A stretch of 64,000 bases of DNA from Bryoerythrophyllum caledonicum (taxonomy: Eukaryota; Streptophyta; Bryopsida; Pottiales; Pottiaceae), in assembly GCA_963971425.1 (NCBI GenBank), contig OZ020514.1, forward strand, positions 18,263,406 to 18,327,405, in the 5' to 3' direction. How positions within the stretch are numbered: position 1 is the first letter of the stretch; every line of letters begins with the position of its first letter. Below the pieces are notes generated by a model. The model made no database searches and had not been told where the DNA came from. It worked only from the letters and a program-made list of their open reading frames with translations. Shown here in pieces: positions 34,601-45,015 of this stretch. Position numbers and translations under genes: made by a program.

Positions 34601-35220
34601 GAGCTCTACCACCAGCTTTTCGTCCTTCATGCCCCATGCGACATCCAGTAGTCCACGGCACTCCATGACATCGAGAAAGTGTTCGAAGACTCGGAGCTCC
34701 TCCGGATCCGTGGATATCGGTGGTAAAATCTGCTCATTTGTCGGCAATATCGTGGTACCCCGGGTTGCTCGGAAAGGTCCCTCATCCGCCACGCCTTCAG
34801 AAGATGAACTCTAAACCTCACAACCTCTCCGCTCACACCTGCACGCACTGACCTCACCAAAAACAACTCTCTACCAGAAACACTTCTGGACTATCACAGC
34901 CGGAAGAAGAAAGGCAGGAAGGAGAATGAGAGCGAGAGAGAGAGAGAGAGGGAGCAAAGAAGTGGAAGACGACAAAAATGGATGCCCATTCTTATACCTC
35001 TGACGGCGTACGGATGACAGCAAGTTGTCGTTGCAGTCATGATGGGATTTCCGGATTCCGGATTGCTCCGGGTTTTCGATTCTTCCAGAGAGTTCCGGTC
35101 GCAACGGACTTACCGGATCCGGTTGTATCCAAACATCCAAATTTAGCACTTTGTGAGGGCTGTAAAAGAAGTTGTTTGCTTCCTGTATGTCATATTTACT
35201 AATTATGTTTTTCTACTGCT
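31668..35220 (-). pseudogene. Gag-like element E, truncated at both ends
   Basis: The minus strand carries a diverged member of the A-F family. From 34830 it reads FEHFLDVMECRGLLDVAWGM, HPETWGVPEWRRTYAF and KDEFLENDFTKAVDPKEGF, then FHLKKPKRVV, VDWASLMSDM and THLYACHDVLTPEEQDEYEK, a Pro-rich linker, a coiled coil with LDFPVDTVNRSLFFTERLE, and a C-terminal region near 32900-33350. Stops are frequent. The 3' end stops at GGATATTCTC next to the gypsy gag, about 130 bases short of the usual CAACA. The 5' end is cut by the transposon end at 35221. A CT tract in the leader (34927-34953) matches those in A, B and C. Confidence 0.65.
34927..34953. repeat. (GA)n / (CT)n tract in the leader of E
   Basis: On the element strand this is a CT run just upstream of the gag-like start codon region, in the same relative place as the CT runs of A (53512-53583), B (about 57871-57911) and C (about 62157-62182). 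Confidence 0.8.
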
Positions 35221-35262
35221 AACACCATATTCATTAGATTGGGAGATTGGGGGTCTCCCAAA
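35221..35262 (+). repeat. Terminal inverted repeat, left end of copy 2
   Basis: It begins AACACCATATTCATTAGATT and continues into GGGAGATTGGGGGTCTCCCA, a small hairpin. It matches the right end of the MITE (55497 read backwards), including the small hairpin, rather than the MITE left end. Confidence 0.75.
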
Positions 35263-35535
35263 ATAATAACTAAGGTAGAAGCGACCTAAATGTGCATATT
35301 AAGTATAGTGAATTTGTGCAATGCATGTTTTTGAAATATCTACAATTATGGTGTCAACTAAACTCGGATGCAAAGATTTACGTTTTAAACTCTATGGATA
35401 TAGTAGATGTTGGTAAGATGTGAAGCTCTATGCGACATTAATGTGAGTCAACATATAAAACTTACAAATCCATAAAAAATACCACACGTTGAAGTCCATA
35501 GCAATGAATACGTTTCATGTACCATTAAAATTGGT

Positions 35536-35570
35536 GTACATGTTCAGGTTGAATCGAGTTGAAAGTGTGC
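35536..35570. repeat. Degraded AGCTCGA palindrome
   Basis: Arms TGTTCAGGTTGA and TCGAGTTGAAAGTG retain partial pairing. It is the palindrome nearest the left terminus of copy 2. Confidence 0.5.
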
Positions 35571-35654
35571 CAACAATGCATATGCATGTATAGCCATCAA
35601 TATAGCAAAGGAAAAATCTCCAAGCAATAAAATTGAAGCATTCCACTACATTTT

Positions 35655-35689
35655 GTGGACAAGTTCAGCTCGAATCGAGCAAAAAGTGT
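35655..35689. repeat. Degraded AGCTCGA palindrome
   Basis: Left arm AAGTTCAGCTCGA and right arm TCGAGCAAAAAGTG. Spacing from the previous copy is about 120 bp, close to the 123-bp period seen at 39.4-40.1 kb. Confidence 0.6.
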
Positions 35690-35911
35690 TGCAACACCTC
35701 AGATGTGTGTTTAGCAATCCAAATACTTAATATTTTCATTCATAATCAATGAAATTATCAAAATGACAACTGGAATTTGTGTTCTTGATCAGGTCACTCG
35801 ATTTTGAGAGAGCAGTGTATGCAAAAAGTATTGGTTCATGAGTAAATGAATCAAACAAAAAGAGCACTACATTGATGAAGTATTGAAATGCATCCTGGTA
35901 CAAATAACATG

Positions 35912-35947
35912 TGTTGCACATTCAGCTCGACACGAGCTGAAAGTGCA
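35912..35947. repeat. AGCTCGA palindrome
   Basis: Arms TGCACATTCAGCTCG and CGAGCTGAAAGTGCA are almost perfectly complementary. It lies about 250 bp (two periods) from the previous copy and about 180 bp past the 3' end of the DUF7869-like gene. Confidence 0.75.
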
Positions 35948-36122
35948 CCCCGACATCTCCCATTCGTCAACACATCAATGCGCACAACTCTGTGTATATA
36001 GTCTAGACATTTAAGAGTAAATGGACGCGGGCATAGTAAACTCCACTCGAGGTGAATGCTTATAATATGATTTCAAATATGAATTTCACTCACAAACAAA
36101 ACACTTATAACAACAAACTATG

Positions 36123-38990
36123 TTAATTGACTTGCTCTAAAAAGGTTGTTGAGCTGCTCTTCATGAGGCTTGCCTAAATGATTTCAACCTGCTCTAGAGG
36201 TATCTTTGCACTAGAACGCAAAGATTTTCTTGGGATCCTTGATTTCCATGCCGTGAGGAGGGATTTTGTGCTCTCCCTGACCTCCTCAAGGTCGTCATCT
36301 ATCCTCCACCTCAGACCGCCAGGGGCATCCCAACCCGCATAGCTTCTTTGGATGTGCGAATCGCGTGAGGTAGGACGGAAGTATTATATGCGAAGTGAGT
36401 TCGGCCGCTCGGGGTCAAAATTAGGATTTGTCATTGCTCGAGCGATCCAAACAGGGCGCTCGTCTCCATCACAAGGCCTTATAGCAAGAAAGAAGCCCGC
36501 AAATACGTCCCGAGCGACCCGGAATGAGGGCGCAGGGCGATCACAAACGTGTCTAACAAAGACATCGTCCTCATCGAACTCCTCTCGAAGAACTCCCCCT
36601 TCCGTGAACTGGACCTCGACAATCCGGCCAGTTCGAGTCCTAGGCCAAAATCCATTCTGAAGTGTAGTTGGTAGAACCATGGGTTCATTGAGTGAATCCT
36701 TTACCGCACACCAATAGTAGCTCAGAGGCTCATACCGCCAACGATATTCACCAGTAGTGTCCTGCCGCAATTGTTGCTTCCAATATGAAATGAAACCCGA
36801 CACGCCCTTTATCACTTCCTCAACATTTTGAATAGGACAAGGTTGCAAGGCATTTGGGTCACCACAAGGCTACACGGGCCTTCCAATGGAATCCTCTTTC
36901 CACAACTTGATTACCCCATCTTGTGGAAGCCAATCGTCATTATGGCACATAATCTTATATTTCAACACCGGGCATCCATTACAGTTAACGTAGAATTTGA
37001 ATTGGTGAGCCTTTGTGTGACCCCAAAGCGCTTGGTCTCCAACTAAAATTCCATCACTAATGAAGAACTTGAAGTCTGGAACTTCTTCAATAAGGTACGG
37101 GACTGTTGAAAGTGCTTCAATCTCCATAAATGATTTTATCAGCAAAGGAACGGTAAGGAAATTCTCCCTCTTCAATGCCATACTCCATTGACCAAATAAC
37201 GCATCAATGTCATCATGAGTGTGTCCAACTAGCATGAAATTCACATAAACCTCTCGAAAGATACCCTTTGCAACAAGAAGAGACCAGAAGCAGAAAACAT
37301 ATCTATTCTTATTGTGACTAACAGCATTATCCATTTGTACATGCAAAATTGGAGGCAGAGGTTTGGCAAGAGTTGGATTTCCAGATTGATCGGATAGTCA
37401 AGGCACACACCCATCCTTGGCACCGTGCAACACAACACAAAACAATGCAGGCCTCCCGGATCCTTCAAACAACTCCCGACTAGATGCCTTCGAGGGTTGT
37501 TCCAAATCACGCAACAGCTTGGCAAAAGAAGCGACAATGTAATTGACATCATGCAGGTAAATATCTAAGCCATAATGAGCATAACGAACGTCCCCATGAC
37601 CAAGTGCAAGCATTAATGTGACCGAAATTGGTAATCGCGTAAGGCCGTCGACATGCTTGATCTTGTGAGAAAGGACAGGCGAGGCAGTCTTGGAGTGATC
37701 CATCTTATCATGCATGATGGTGAGACATTCATTAGGCATTACCTGAGAGCGCTAACGATTGAAATAATACAACTCTCGATAGGCCATTGCAGAATCCAAG
37801 TGGGTGTCCAACTTTAGCTGCCATATCAAAGCAGCCTGAGTTCCAGGCTGCTGTAACTTCCATTGGGTTTGGCAATCATCACAAAAAGAGCATTGTGCAA
37901 AATTATCTCCAGGCCGTTTTTGCGTTGAAATCAGGAAAGTGGACCTGTCTAATCTTACTGAGTCCAAAAGTCGATATGGATGGAAGTCCACAATCTACTA
38001 AATGAGAGTCAAGTAGAGGGATTTGATCTTTCCACTTGAAATTCGAAGGTAGAACCATAGCAACAACCTTCTCACCAGACGGCAGTACTCGAGTCTTATG
38101 AGGCATGTGGTTAGCGTTCCTATTAAGCATGACGCACAAAGCGGCAGTGGCAACGACTATGTGATGTCTAGGTTTCTTCAAGCCAGTATTACCATGCGGT
38201 TGAGCAGCAACACCAGCAGCTGTGTCTCTCGCATACAAATAGAACGAGGTCTCGCCGACGCCCATGATGTGTTGTCAGGCAGCTGGGCAGACGTCAATTC
38301 CTTCCAGGGTGACAACATTTCGACCACTGTTGTCAACATGGAGTTGTCTATGAACGTCTAACTTTATATGCCTCCTAAACACCACTGTCCTGCCAAAGTA
38401 CATACGCATCGTCAAGACCATAATCTTATCACGAGGATATAGCTGGACACAACTTTAGAACATCAGCAGTTAGCGGCCACAAAGTTGATGGAGTCATCTG
38501 AGAGGAGCCGACTCGACTTCGACAAAGGAGATACCGGAGGATTTCTAAAGGAGCTCTCGTAAGAGCGGGTCCTGTCATTAAGGGGCTGGTTTTGCATTGC
38601 CATCACACTATTGTAAGTCTCCCGTTGGTTGTGATGGAATAGAGTGACGCCATTGTAAAACACCCGCTCAATTGGCCATGCCTTCATGCAATATCGCCAA
38701 TCATCCGGTGCATCATCCGGAACATAAGTTCTTGATACTTGAATGGCAACATGTGTCTCATCCAATGGAGATGTTGATCCAAAAACATCAGATGACCGAA
38801 GGTTTTGAAGAAATCCATAAAAAATGGAAACACCGGTGATATTTTTCATTCCTACAATTTTCCCAACCCATTGGCGGCGATGAAGAACTGCAAAATCAGG
38901 CAAGTCAGGGTCAAGAGGATTATTCTCGAATGAGCCGCTATCATTGGAATTGAATTCACCGATGAAGCTGACAGTGCTTGAACTCGCCAT
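36123..38990 (-). pseudogene. DUF7869-like protein, possible RNase H-like transposase, inactivated
   Basis: The start MASSSTVSF at 38990 follows an acceptor CTCTGGCAG. Minus-strand segments join as: an N-terminal region with DDAPDDWRYCMKAWPIERVF; RMYFGRTVVFRRHIKLD; CPAA-stop-QHIMGVGETSFYLY (Trp expected at the stop); MPHKTRVLPSGEKVVAMVLP; a frameshift near 37950; CSFCDDC; then LTIMHDKMDHSKTASP, GHGDVRYAHYGLD, HVQMDNAVSHNKNRYVFCFW and LVGHTHDDIDALFGQW. The HDKMDHSK, QMDN and GHTHDDID motifs, in this order, are those of DUF7869 proteins and could supply the acidic residues of an RNase H-like fold. The C-terminal part runs to TAA at 36123. Stops near 38300, 37752, 37397, 36869 and 36383 interrupt the frame. 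Transposase function is inference from motif layout and position near a terminal repeat. Confidence 0.6.
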
Positions 38991-39052
38991 CTCAAATCTG
39001 CCAGAGCATATAGAGACCGCATTAGTGTAGACGTAATAATCTAGTTCAATGG

Positions 39053-39080
39053 CGCATTCAGCTCGACTCGAGCTGATTGT
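39053..39080. repeat. AGCTCGA palindrome upstream of the DUF7869-like gene
   Basis: Arms GCATTCAGCTCGA and TCGAGCTGATTGTG pair except near the outer end. It lies in the predicted leader intron, 60 bp upstream of the start codon. Confidence 0.8.
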
Positions 39081-39177
39081 GAATAGGTAATGCATGATTT
39101 GTCCATGCTCCAAAGGATGTACTATGAGAGTGATGCCTCTTTAATTTTGGGGCAAGGAGGATGGAGTACTGAAGGAT

Positions 39178-39207
39178 GCACATTGAGCTCAATTCGAGCA
39201 TAATATG
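39178..39207. repeat. Degraded AGCTCGA palindrome
   Basis: Arms CACATTGAGCTCAA and TCGAGCATAATATG. It is 125 bp from the previous copy, so it may be a degenerate unit of the 123-bp array. Confidence 0.6.
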
Positions 39208-39410
39208 GAAAGCAAAAAACATGTCCATATTCACATTAGTATGGAAGTGAACTGTACTCACTAATATACTACTAAAAACTTAATAGTGGCTGGAGATCAA
39301 ATACGCGAATAGACAAAAGAATACGAATTAATTGTGCAACGGGAATAGCTAGCTAATCCCAGCTTCCAAGTACCAACAAAATTCCGGTGAACGACAGGGT
39401 GCTCCCATCG

Positions 39411-40062
39411 TGCATATTTAGCTCGACTCGAGAAGAGTGTGCCATGGCAACATCCGATGAATCCTCACCTTCGTAGTTCCACCTACATTCTGCGGTTGCT
39501 TTTCTACGGAGGGCTAGAGACGTCCCAACATCGTACACAATCAGCTCAACTCGAGTTGAATGTGCAATTGGAATTGGATTTTTTCTTTTATTTTTTGAGT
39601 TCCTCAAGACATTCTAAGGTTGTTGTTATCCTTTTATCACATGATGCCCAAACCTCGTGCACAACCAGCTCGAATCGAGTTGAATGTGCAGCTGAAATTG
39701 CTGATGAACTCTCGCATTCTAAGTTCAAGAAACATTCTGAGTTTACTACTCTACATTGATCACATGAAGTCCTCACGCCGCGCACATTCATCTCGAGTCG
39801 AGTTGAATGTGCAATTGAAATTGAAGTTGAATTCACTCCTTCCAAGTTCAAGCAACATTCTTAGGGTGGCTGCTCTACATTGATCACATGATGTCCTCAC
39901 GTTGTGCACAATCAGCTCGACTTGAGCTAAATGTGCAACTAAAATTGTTGCTGAACTCTCGCCTTCCAAGTTCCAGCCACATTCTGAGGATGTTGCTCTA
40001 CATTAATCACAGAATATCCTCATGACCAGCACATTTAGCTTGACTCAAGTTGAATGTGCGAC
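39411..40062. repeat. 123-bp tandem array, one AGCTCGA-type palindrome per unit
   Basis: Palindromes begin at 39411, 39534, 39658, 39781, 39904 and 40028, so successive spacings are 123-124 bp. Between them the units share words such as CTACATTGATCACATGATG, TCCTCACG and CCAAGTTCAAGCAACATTC. Outer arms vary between units (CACAATCAGCTC, CACAACCAGCTC, CACATTCATCTC). It lies on the promoter side of the DUF7869-like gene. Confidence 0.85.
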
Positions 40063-40878
40063 CGAGGTCCTTTCACTTTGTTGATAAGGTCATTTCGTAC
40101 CCCAAAATATGCGGCAACATACGCGGAGACGTGAAGTTTACAAGTTTCATGATACACTGTAGCAATTACGGTCATAACCACTGCAATGAACATAATGGTC
40201 CAAAACATTGCACGACTTCAGTACAAACGTCAACGACTATCCTGAAACATAATATTGAAAGTACGACACCCCACTAAAAAGCAAACGTCAAGAGGGAGAA
40301 AAGATGGGAACTAATCAAACCTGACAAAGAGAGCGTTCGTCAAACCACTGTACGTGAAGTCAGAAAGAGATACCCTACTCAATCACTCGCCCAATGGCAC
40401 CTTTCTGCGACCTCATAGCAACGCTTGAACAATGCATAATCTCATTGGAAATTTCACACTCTATCAGTGCAACGCAAATGCTAATAATTCTACACCGACG
40501 CAGATGCTAATAACTCTAGAAGAAGTAGGGAAACCAAAGGCCAACACAAACAATGTAAAACGTGCAAAGTCTCAATGCACAAAGCGAAGTAGAGGAAAGA
40601 GAAAGAAGAAGGAGTTCGAAGAGTGCGGTTGGTGCTGAGAGAACCAACGTCAGTCCGGGAGCGATGGGAGGATGGTGTAGAAGTTTGGGCGGGAAAGACT
40701 ATTTTAGGACGGGGAAAGTAGGTGACGAAAAAGTCTACCTCAATTATTGCATCACATTATTTGGGGAATTGAAAATAGCTTTGTCCGTTTACCATAGGAT
40801 AGATTTCAGCGGTCCAAATCTCTGTACTTTTTGTGTACGATTTATTGTTCATTGTATGGGATTCTGGATTTAGCGTGT
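40063..40878. other. Spacer with no gene recognised
   Basis: Moderately AT-rich. Short plus-strand frames at about 40430-40640 are Lys/Arg-rich and not convincing. It could hold the promoter of the DUF7869-like gene or of a divergent gene. Confidence 0.35.
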
Positions 40879-40978
40879 AGGTTTAGGGTTTAGGATTTAG
40901 GATTTAGGGTTAGGATTTAGGGTTCTAATTTAGGGTTTGGAGTTTAGGTTAGGACTTTGGATTTACGGTTTAGGGTTT
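40879..40978 (+). repeat. Degenerate interstitial telomere-like repeat
   Basis: About twelve imperfect units of TTTAGGG type (TTTAGGGTTTAGGATTTAGG, then more diverged copies). TTTAGGG is the common plant telomere repeat. The run is short and diverged, so it is not an active telomere. Confidence 0.75.
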
Positions 40979-41222
40979 TCATAGTTTTGGTGTTTATGTT
41001 TATGAATTGTTATTAACATTCCTTCCTTTATTTAGATGTTTTGAATTGGTTCGCAATTCACTAAAGAACATATTTATACCCATCTATAGTCACCGTATAC
41101 AATTATTTCAACTAATTGAACAAATGAACTCAGGTTAAATTACAGTGTATAATTTGTCCATTTATGGTTTTTATATATATGCTATCATGTTTTGTGTATA
41201 ATTATTCACAACTTAGCCTTAT

Positions 41223-44200
41223 TGTTGCAGTTTGTAGAGTGAGTATTCCTCTAGATAGCACTTAATTGGAGCTAAATGTGTCCGGAATAACCGCTCTAAA
41301 TTCGTTCCCACAGACACCTATTGTTTCTTTCTTAAATGATAAGTAAACAGACAACTATCTTCCTATCACCTACTAGTTAGCATTCCTATTCTATGCCCTA
41401 TCTATTCATCCGAATCCTTTTAGATGGTGAGTGTTGCTTTCTACTAAGCGAGTGGCCGGGTACCACTGATCCTATTTTGTGTAAGTGGCCGGATTCCCCA
41501 CTGCCTCGTAATTTAAAGTGGCTAGACACCCACTGCCCTGAAACTTATAGTGGCTGGACACCCACTCTCCCTATATTGCTAACTGGTCGTTGGTTTGTTG
41601 TTTCCGGATTCACTCTCTCACATTATCCGGAAGGCCTTCCGAATACGGTCACTCAGAGGCTCGCCCAGACTACAACGACATTTCGGTTGATGATCAGTGG
41701 TTCTGTGAGGTGTGAAGGGTAGATCTGCATTTGGACTTCCTTCTAGACATTCACCACAGGCTTTTTCATGTATCGTAAGGGGAAATTCCGGCCGCAACCA
41801 GAATCCGGGTTCACACGGATTGTCCGTGTCCTAGGAGCTACCAGGCCCACCACCTAAAGTAGCCTCCCTCCCCCTCCAGGCTCCTTCCGGTCATCGAGGA
41901 TCGTCAGACTCTATCTAACCTCTCCTTCAGCTGTTCCGGGCGCTCTCCCACAGCAAGTCCCAACCGGTTATACTAGATGCTTATCTATGAACCACTTCAG
42001 GTTCAAGAACTACTTCACAAATCATCAACCACAATGGGCCTTATCCTTCCCTCATGAAACAATACACCATCAGCATAACTTCAAGAAGAGAAAATATACT
42101 AACAAAAAATATCCTTCGTGAAAAGAGAAAGAACAAGACCCTGAGCCGGCTAAGACTCAGGTATTAAGTAACCGCTACAACTAATCTGAAAATCTGATCT
42201 AAGAAACTAAAAATCCGGAAAATCCTATCCTAAAAGTGAAAGGGATCTTATCCCTTGAAATCTGGAATTCAAAACCCAGATCCGGAAATTTCGGATCTGA
42301 GATCCGATTTTCGCGGATCTAATTCAAAACTTAAGAAGGGTTTTCTTTAGTCTACCGTGTGATAGCCAGGTGCAAGCTTGAGCCCCATCGTTAATCGCTA
42401 TCATACTTTGGCCCTAAAGATTCTAATCTACGGAGTAACCTGGTTCTGCCTCTCACTGCTACGGCGCGAAGGTGTAACCTGTGCTGGTGCGGCGCCGGCC
42501 TCGGTTTGCGCCGGAATGGATGCTGGTAGCTCCGGTACAGAGGTCGGTACCTACATCCCTGGTCCGGACGGTGTATCCGGATCTTCTGTTGTTGCGGTCC
42601 GGGCTGATGGTGCGTTTGTACGGTCTTCGAGGCTCGGAAGGTCCCGGAAGCTACCACTAGGGCTTACCACGATGGGTGTCGCTGCAGAGCTTCCAAGTAA
42701 AGGGTCCGTCACTCGTGGCACCGGAGATGGAGACTCTGAGGGAATTCGGAAGGGCAACGGGGGTACTGCCTGATTCCTGGGTATCTCCTCCCACTTCTGC
42801 ATACTCTCCGTGCTTGGAAAGGCCACCCCATTCCAACTCATCGGAGAGTTAAAGTCCGGCGTTCCTACGAGATCGTTGAACTCTCCGGTGAGGGACTTCG
42901 GCGTTTCGGCTGAAGGTTTGGGTGAAGAGCCGGCCGGAAGTTGGGGCGGGGAAGCAGCTGCCGGTCCGGATGGGGATCCGGACGGACCAGCTGCGGTTCC
43001 AGACGGTCTAGCCGCGTCTGGAGCAGGAGGTGCCGGGAACGGAGGTGGAGCTTCTGGTACTGTCGAGGCTGCCGCCACGAGATCCCTCGCTAGCTCTTGT
43101 ATCTTGGTCCAGGTGCTCTCCATCTTCCGGCTGTGATCCACTAGGAATCGGATGACCTGCCCCTTGTTGAGCTTCTCGTTCTTCTCCAAGCTCTCCGTAT
43201 AGAGCAGCGCCCGGTTGACCGTATCTATCGGAAAGTCCAACGTTGTGCGGATATCTGTCAAGGTCTGAGAGGCTGCCCGGACCTTTGCTTCTGCCACCAC
43301 TCGTGCATGTTGTGCTGCATCTCGTGCAGCTTCCGCCTGCCAGACCTGACCCCAGAGCTGGGTGTTGATCTTGGTTATAGTGGCGTTCTCCTGCTCCAGT
43401 CTTCTGACGGAAGTGTGCCTCTCCTTCATCAGTCTGAGCTGTGCCATGAGGTTAGTGGTGTCCTCCAGTCCTACTGCCTCCAAGACGGCCACGATCATGG
43501 CGTGCCTCTCCCGGATCTCTCCTTCCTGGATCCTCGTCTGCCAGACAATATGTCTGCAGAGCTCGTGAACGTCCACCGGTATGTCGCCACTGATGCTTGG
43601 GACAAACGTAGGTCCCGGCTCTGATCCAGTTGCGAATCGTTCGTCTTCTGTGGCTGGTTCCGATGCGGTTGGTGGTGCTGCTGCTGGGCTTTGAGGCGGA
43701 ATTGTTGACTGAGGCCGGCATGCTCCAGAGGCTTCCGGAGTCTTCTGCACCGAGCAACTCCGCTTCCGGTTCGGTCTTCGGAGTATGAGGGAGGATGACG
43801 ACTTCTCCATCTCAAAGTCCGTCGACTCTTCCGGCTCCTCATTTGTCTCCATCCCTCCGTATGACTGGATGGTGAGCAGGCTATCGTACTCGGCCTGCTC
43901 ATCTGGACTCAACATCTTCTGCTTTGCGTACATATGGGCCAGGTAGGTGGAAAGGGGTGATGGGGTTTTCCGGGCTCTTGGCGGGTTCTTCACCATCGTG
44001 TCGATCTGCTCGTCCATGATGGCTGCCCAATCGACGGACAGCTTCCCTCTCATCGACCCCAGAATCAGTGTAGCTAACTTGGCCACTATCCGTTTAGGTT
44101 TCTCGGGGTGGAAAATGGGATTAAAGAATGCCATAACTAACCTGGCATTCGGATCGGTGAGGTCGTTGAGGACGTACCCGTCTTTAGGGTTTGCCTTCGC

Positions 44201-45015
44201 GCGGAACTCGCCCTTCAGGATGGCGTCGTTGCGCTTCGCCACCTTGATCGTCCGTGCTCGGATCTCGTAAGTGTCTCTCTAGAGTGTTGTGGTCCAGACC
44301 TCCAGATGCGCCCTGATCTTCTGCGCGTACTGGCTTGGTGGCTCTCCCAGGAGCTCCGCCATCATTGTTTTGCTCTGGAAGGCCCATGGTGTCGCTAAAT
44401 GGCCTTTACAAACCATAATCTCGAGAAAGCTCTCTAAAACCCGGCAGGTCTTGACCGGCTTCGGAATCTCCGGAGTCACCTTCTGCAGCAGCAGGGCTTT
44501 GGCTGCCGGATTTTTACCCTTCTTGCCCGCCATCCGTGCCCACCTCTCCGTGAACTTGCGTCTCCCAATGGTGTCCAGAAATCTTGCACGCACTGACCTC
44601 ACCAAGTTCCTCGTGCTACGCTAACTCTGTGCTACCGTCCTACACAAAGGCCGGATGTGAAACCCTAAAAAAATGCGCTGAGCGGAAGGGGAAATGAGAC
44701 TGCTGGAAACCCTAAAAGATTGGCGCGCAGGACTGCCAGTCGTGTTTTATATCTGACGCCTTCGTACGGAAAACCGTTACGCGTCATAATGGCATTTCCG
44801 GATCCGGCCATCACCGTACTCCGGTTTCGCAGTTTCCGGGAAGAGTGCTGTAACTACCGCTTTTAAGGATTCCGGCACGGTATTAAAATCTTATTTTATT
44901 CTATGAACTACTTATGCTCTTATGACTAATTAACTACCTAATTTTTTTAATTTTTCTTTATTTTCTTCCAGATTTGGTATTAAGTTCCAGAAGTAAGTGG
45001 GAACGCCTTCCCACA
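41223..45015 (-). mobile_element. Gag-like element D2
   Basis: On the minus strand it starts TGTGGGAAGGCGTTCCCAC at 45015 and ends AACTGCAACA at 41223. Flanks CTTAT (41218-41222) and CTTAC (45016-45020) agree at four of five bases and are a probable 5-bp target duplication. It matches D1 at a constant offset over 13165-15057 and, by eye, without difference over about 2.4 kb; the outer 230 bases at the 3' side differ by about 6 percent and D2 lacks about 60 bp near 41450. There are no LTRs and no pol genes. Confidence 0.8.
42551..44533 (-). pseudogene. Gag-like protein of D2, one in-frame TAG
   Basis: The best-preserved member of the family: about 660 codons from MAGKKGKNPA with a single TAG at 44279-44281, where A, C and E have Trp. 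The D1 stop at 15270 is a CAG here (44483-44485). Layout: basic N-terminus; helical domain with PWAFQSKTMMAELLG, NPIFHPEKPKRIVAK and VDWAAIMDEQ; acidic and Pro-rich linker; heptad-rich segment (about residues 310-430) with RRLEQENATITKINTQLWG; Pro/Ala/Ser-rich tail. The downstream frame shift just after SGPGM suggests that the original C-terminus was longer and ended in a basic RRS..R tail as in F and G. Function is unknown; structural gag-like role is inference. Confidence 0.65.

Larger units (their letters stand above)
35221..41222 (-). mobile_element. Left-hand part of a second copy of the putative TIR transposon
   Basis: The left boundary is the terminal repeat at 35221, abutting truncated element E. 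Inside are a minus-strand DUF7869-like gene and at least 11 AGCTCGA palindromes, six of them in a 123-bp tandem array. No matching right terminus was found up to D2 at 41223 or in the AT-rich stretch after it, so the right limit given is only the D2 insertion point. The palindromes here have outer arms of ACATTCAGCTCGA type, like the MITE and unlike copy 1. Confidence 0.45.

Noticed and set aside
39411-40062. CRISPR-like array of regularly spaced repeats
   Set aside because: Spacing of 123 bp with similar spacers, palindromes that vary between units, and a eukaryotic context. It is a tandem satellite.
40430-40640. Lys/Arg-rich small frame next to the 123-bp array
   Set aside because: A-rich sequence giving Lys/Arg/Asn by composition; no conserved motif or clear splice sites.
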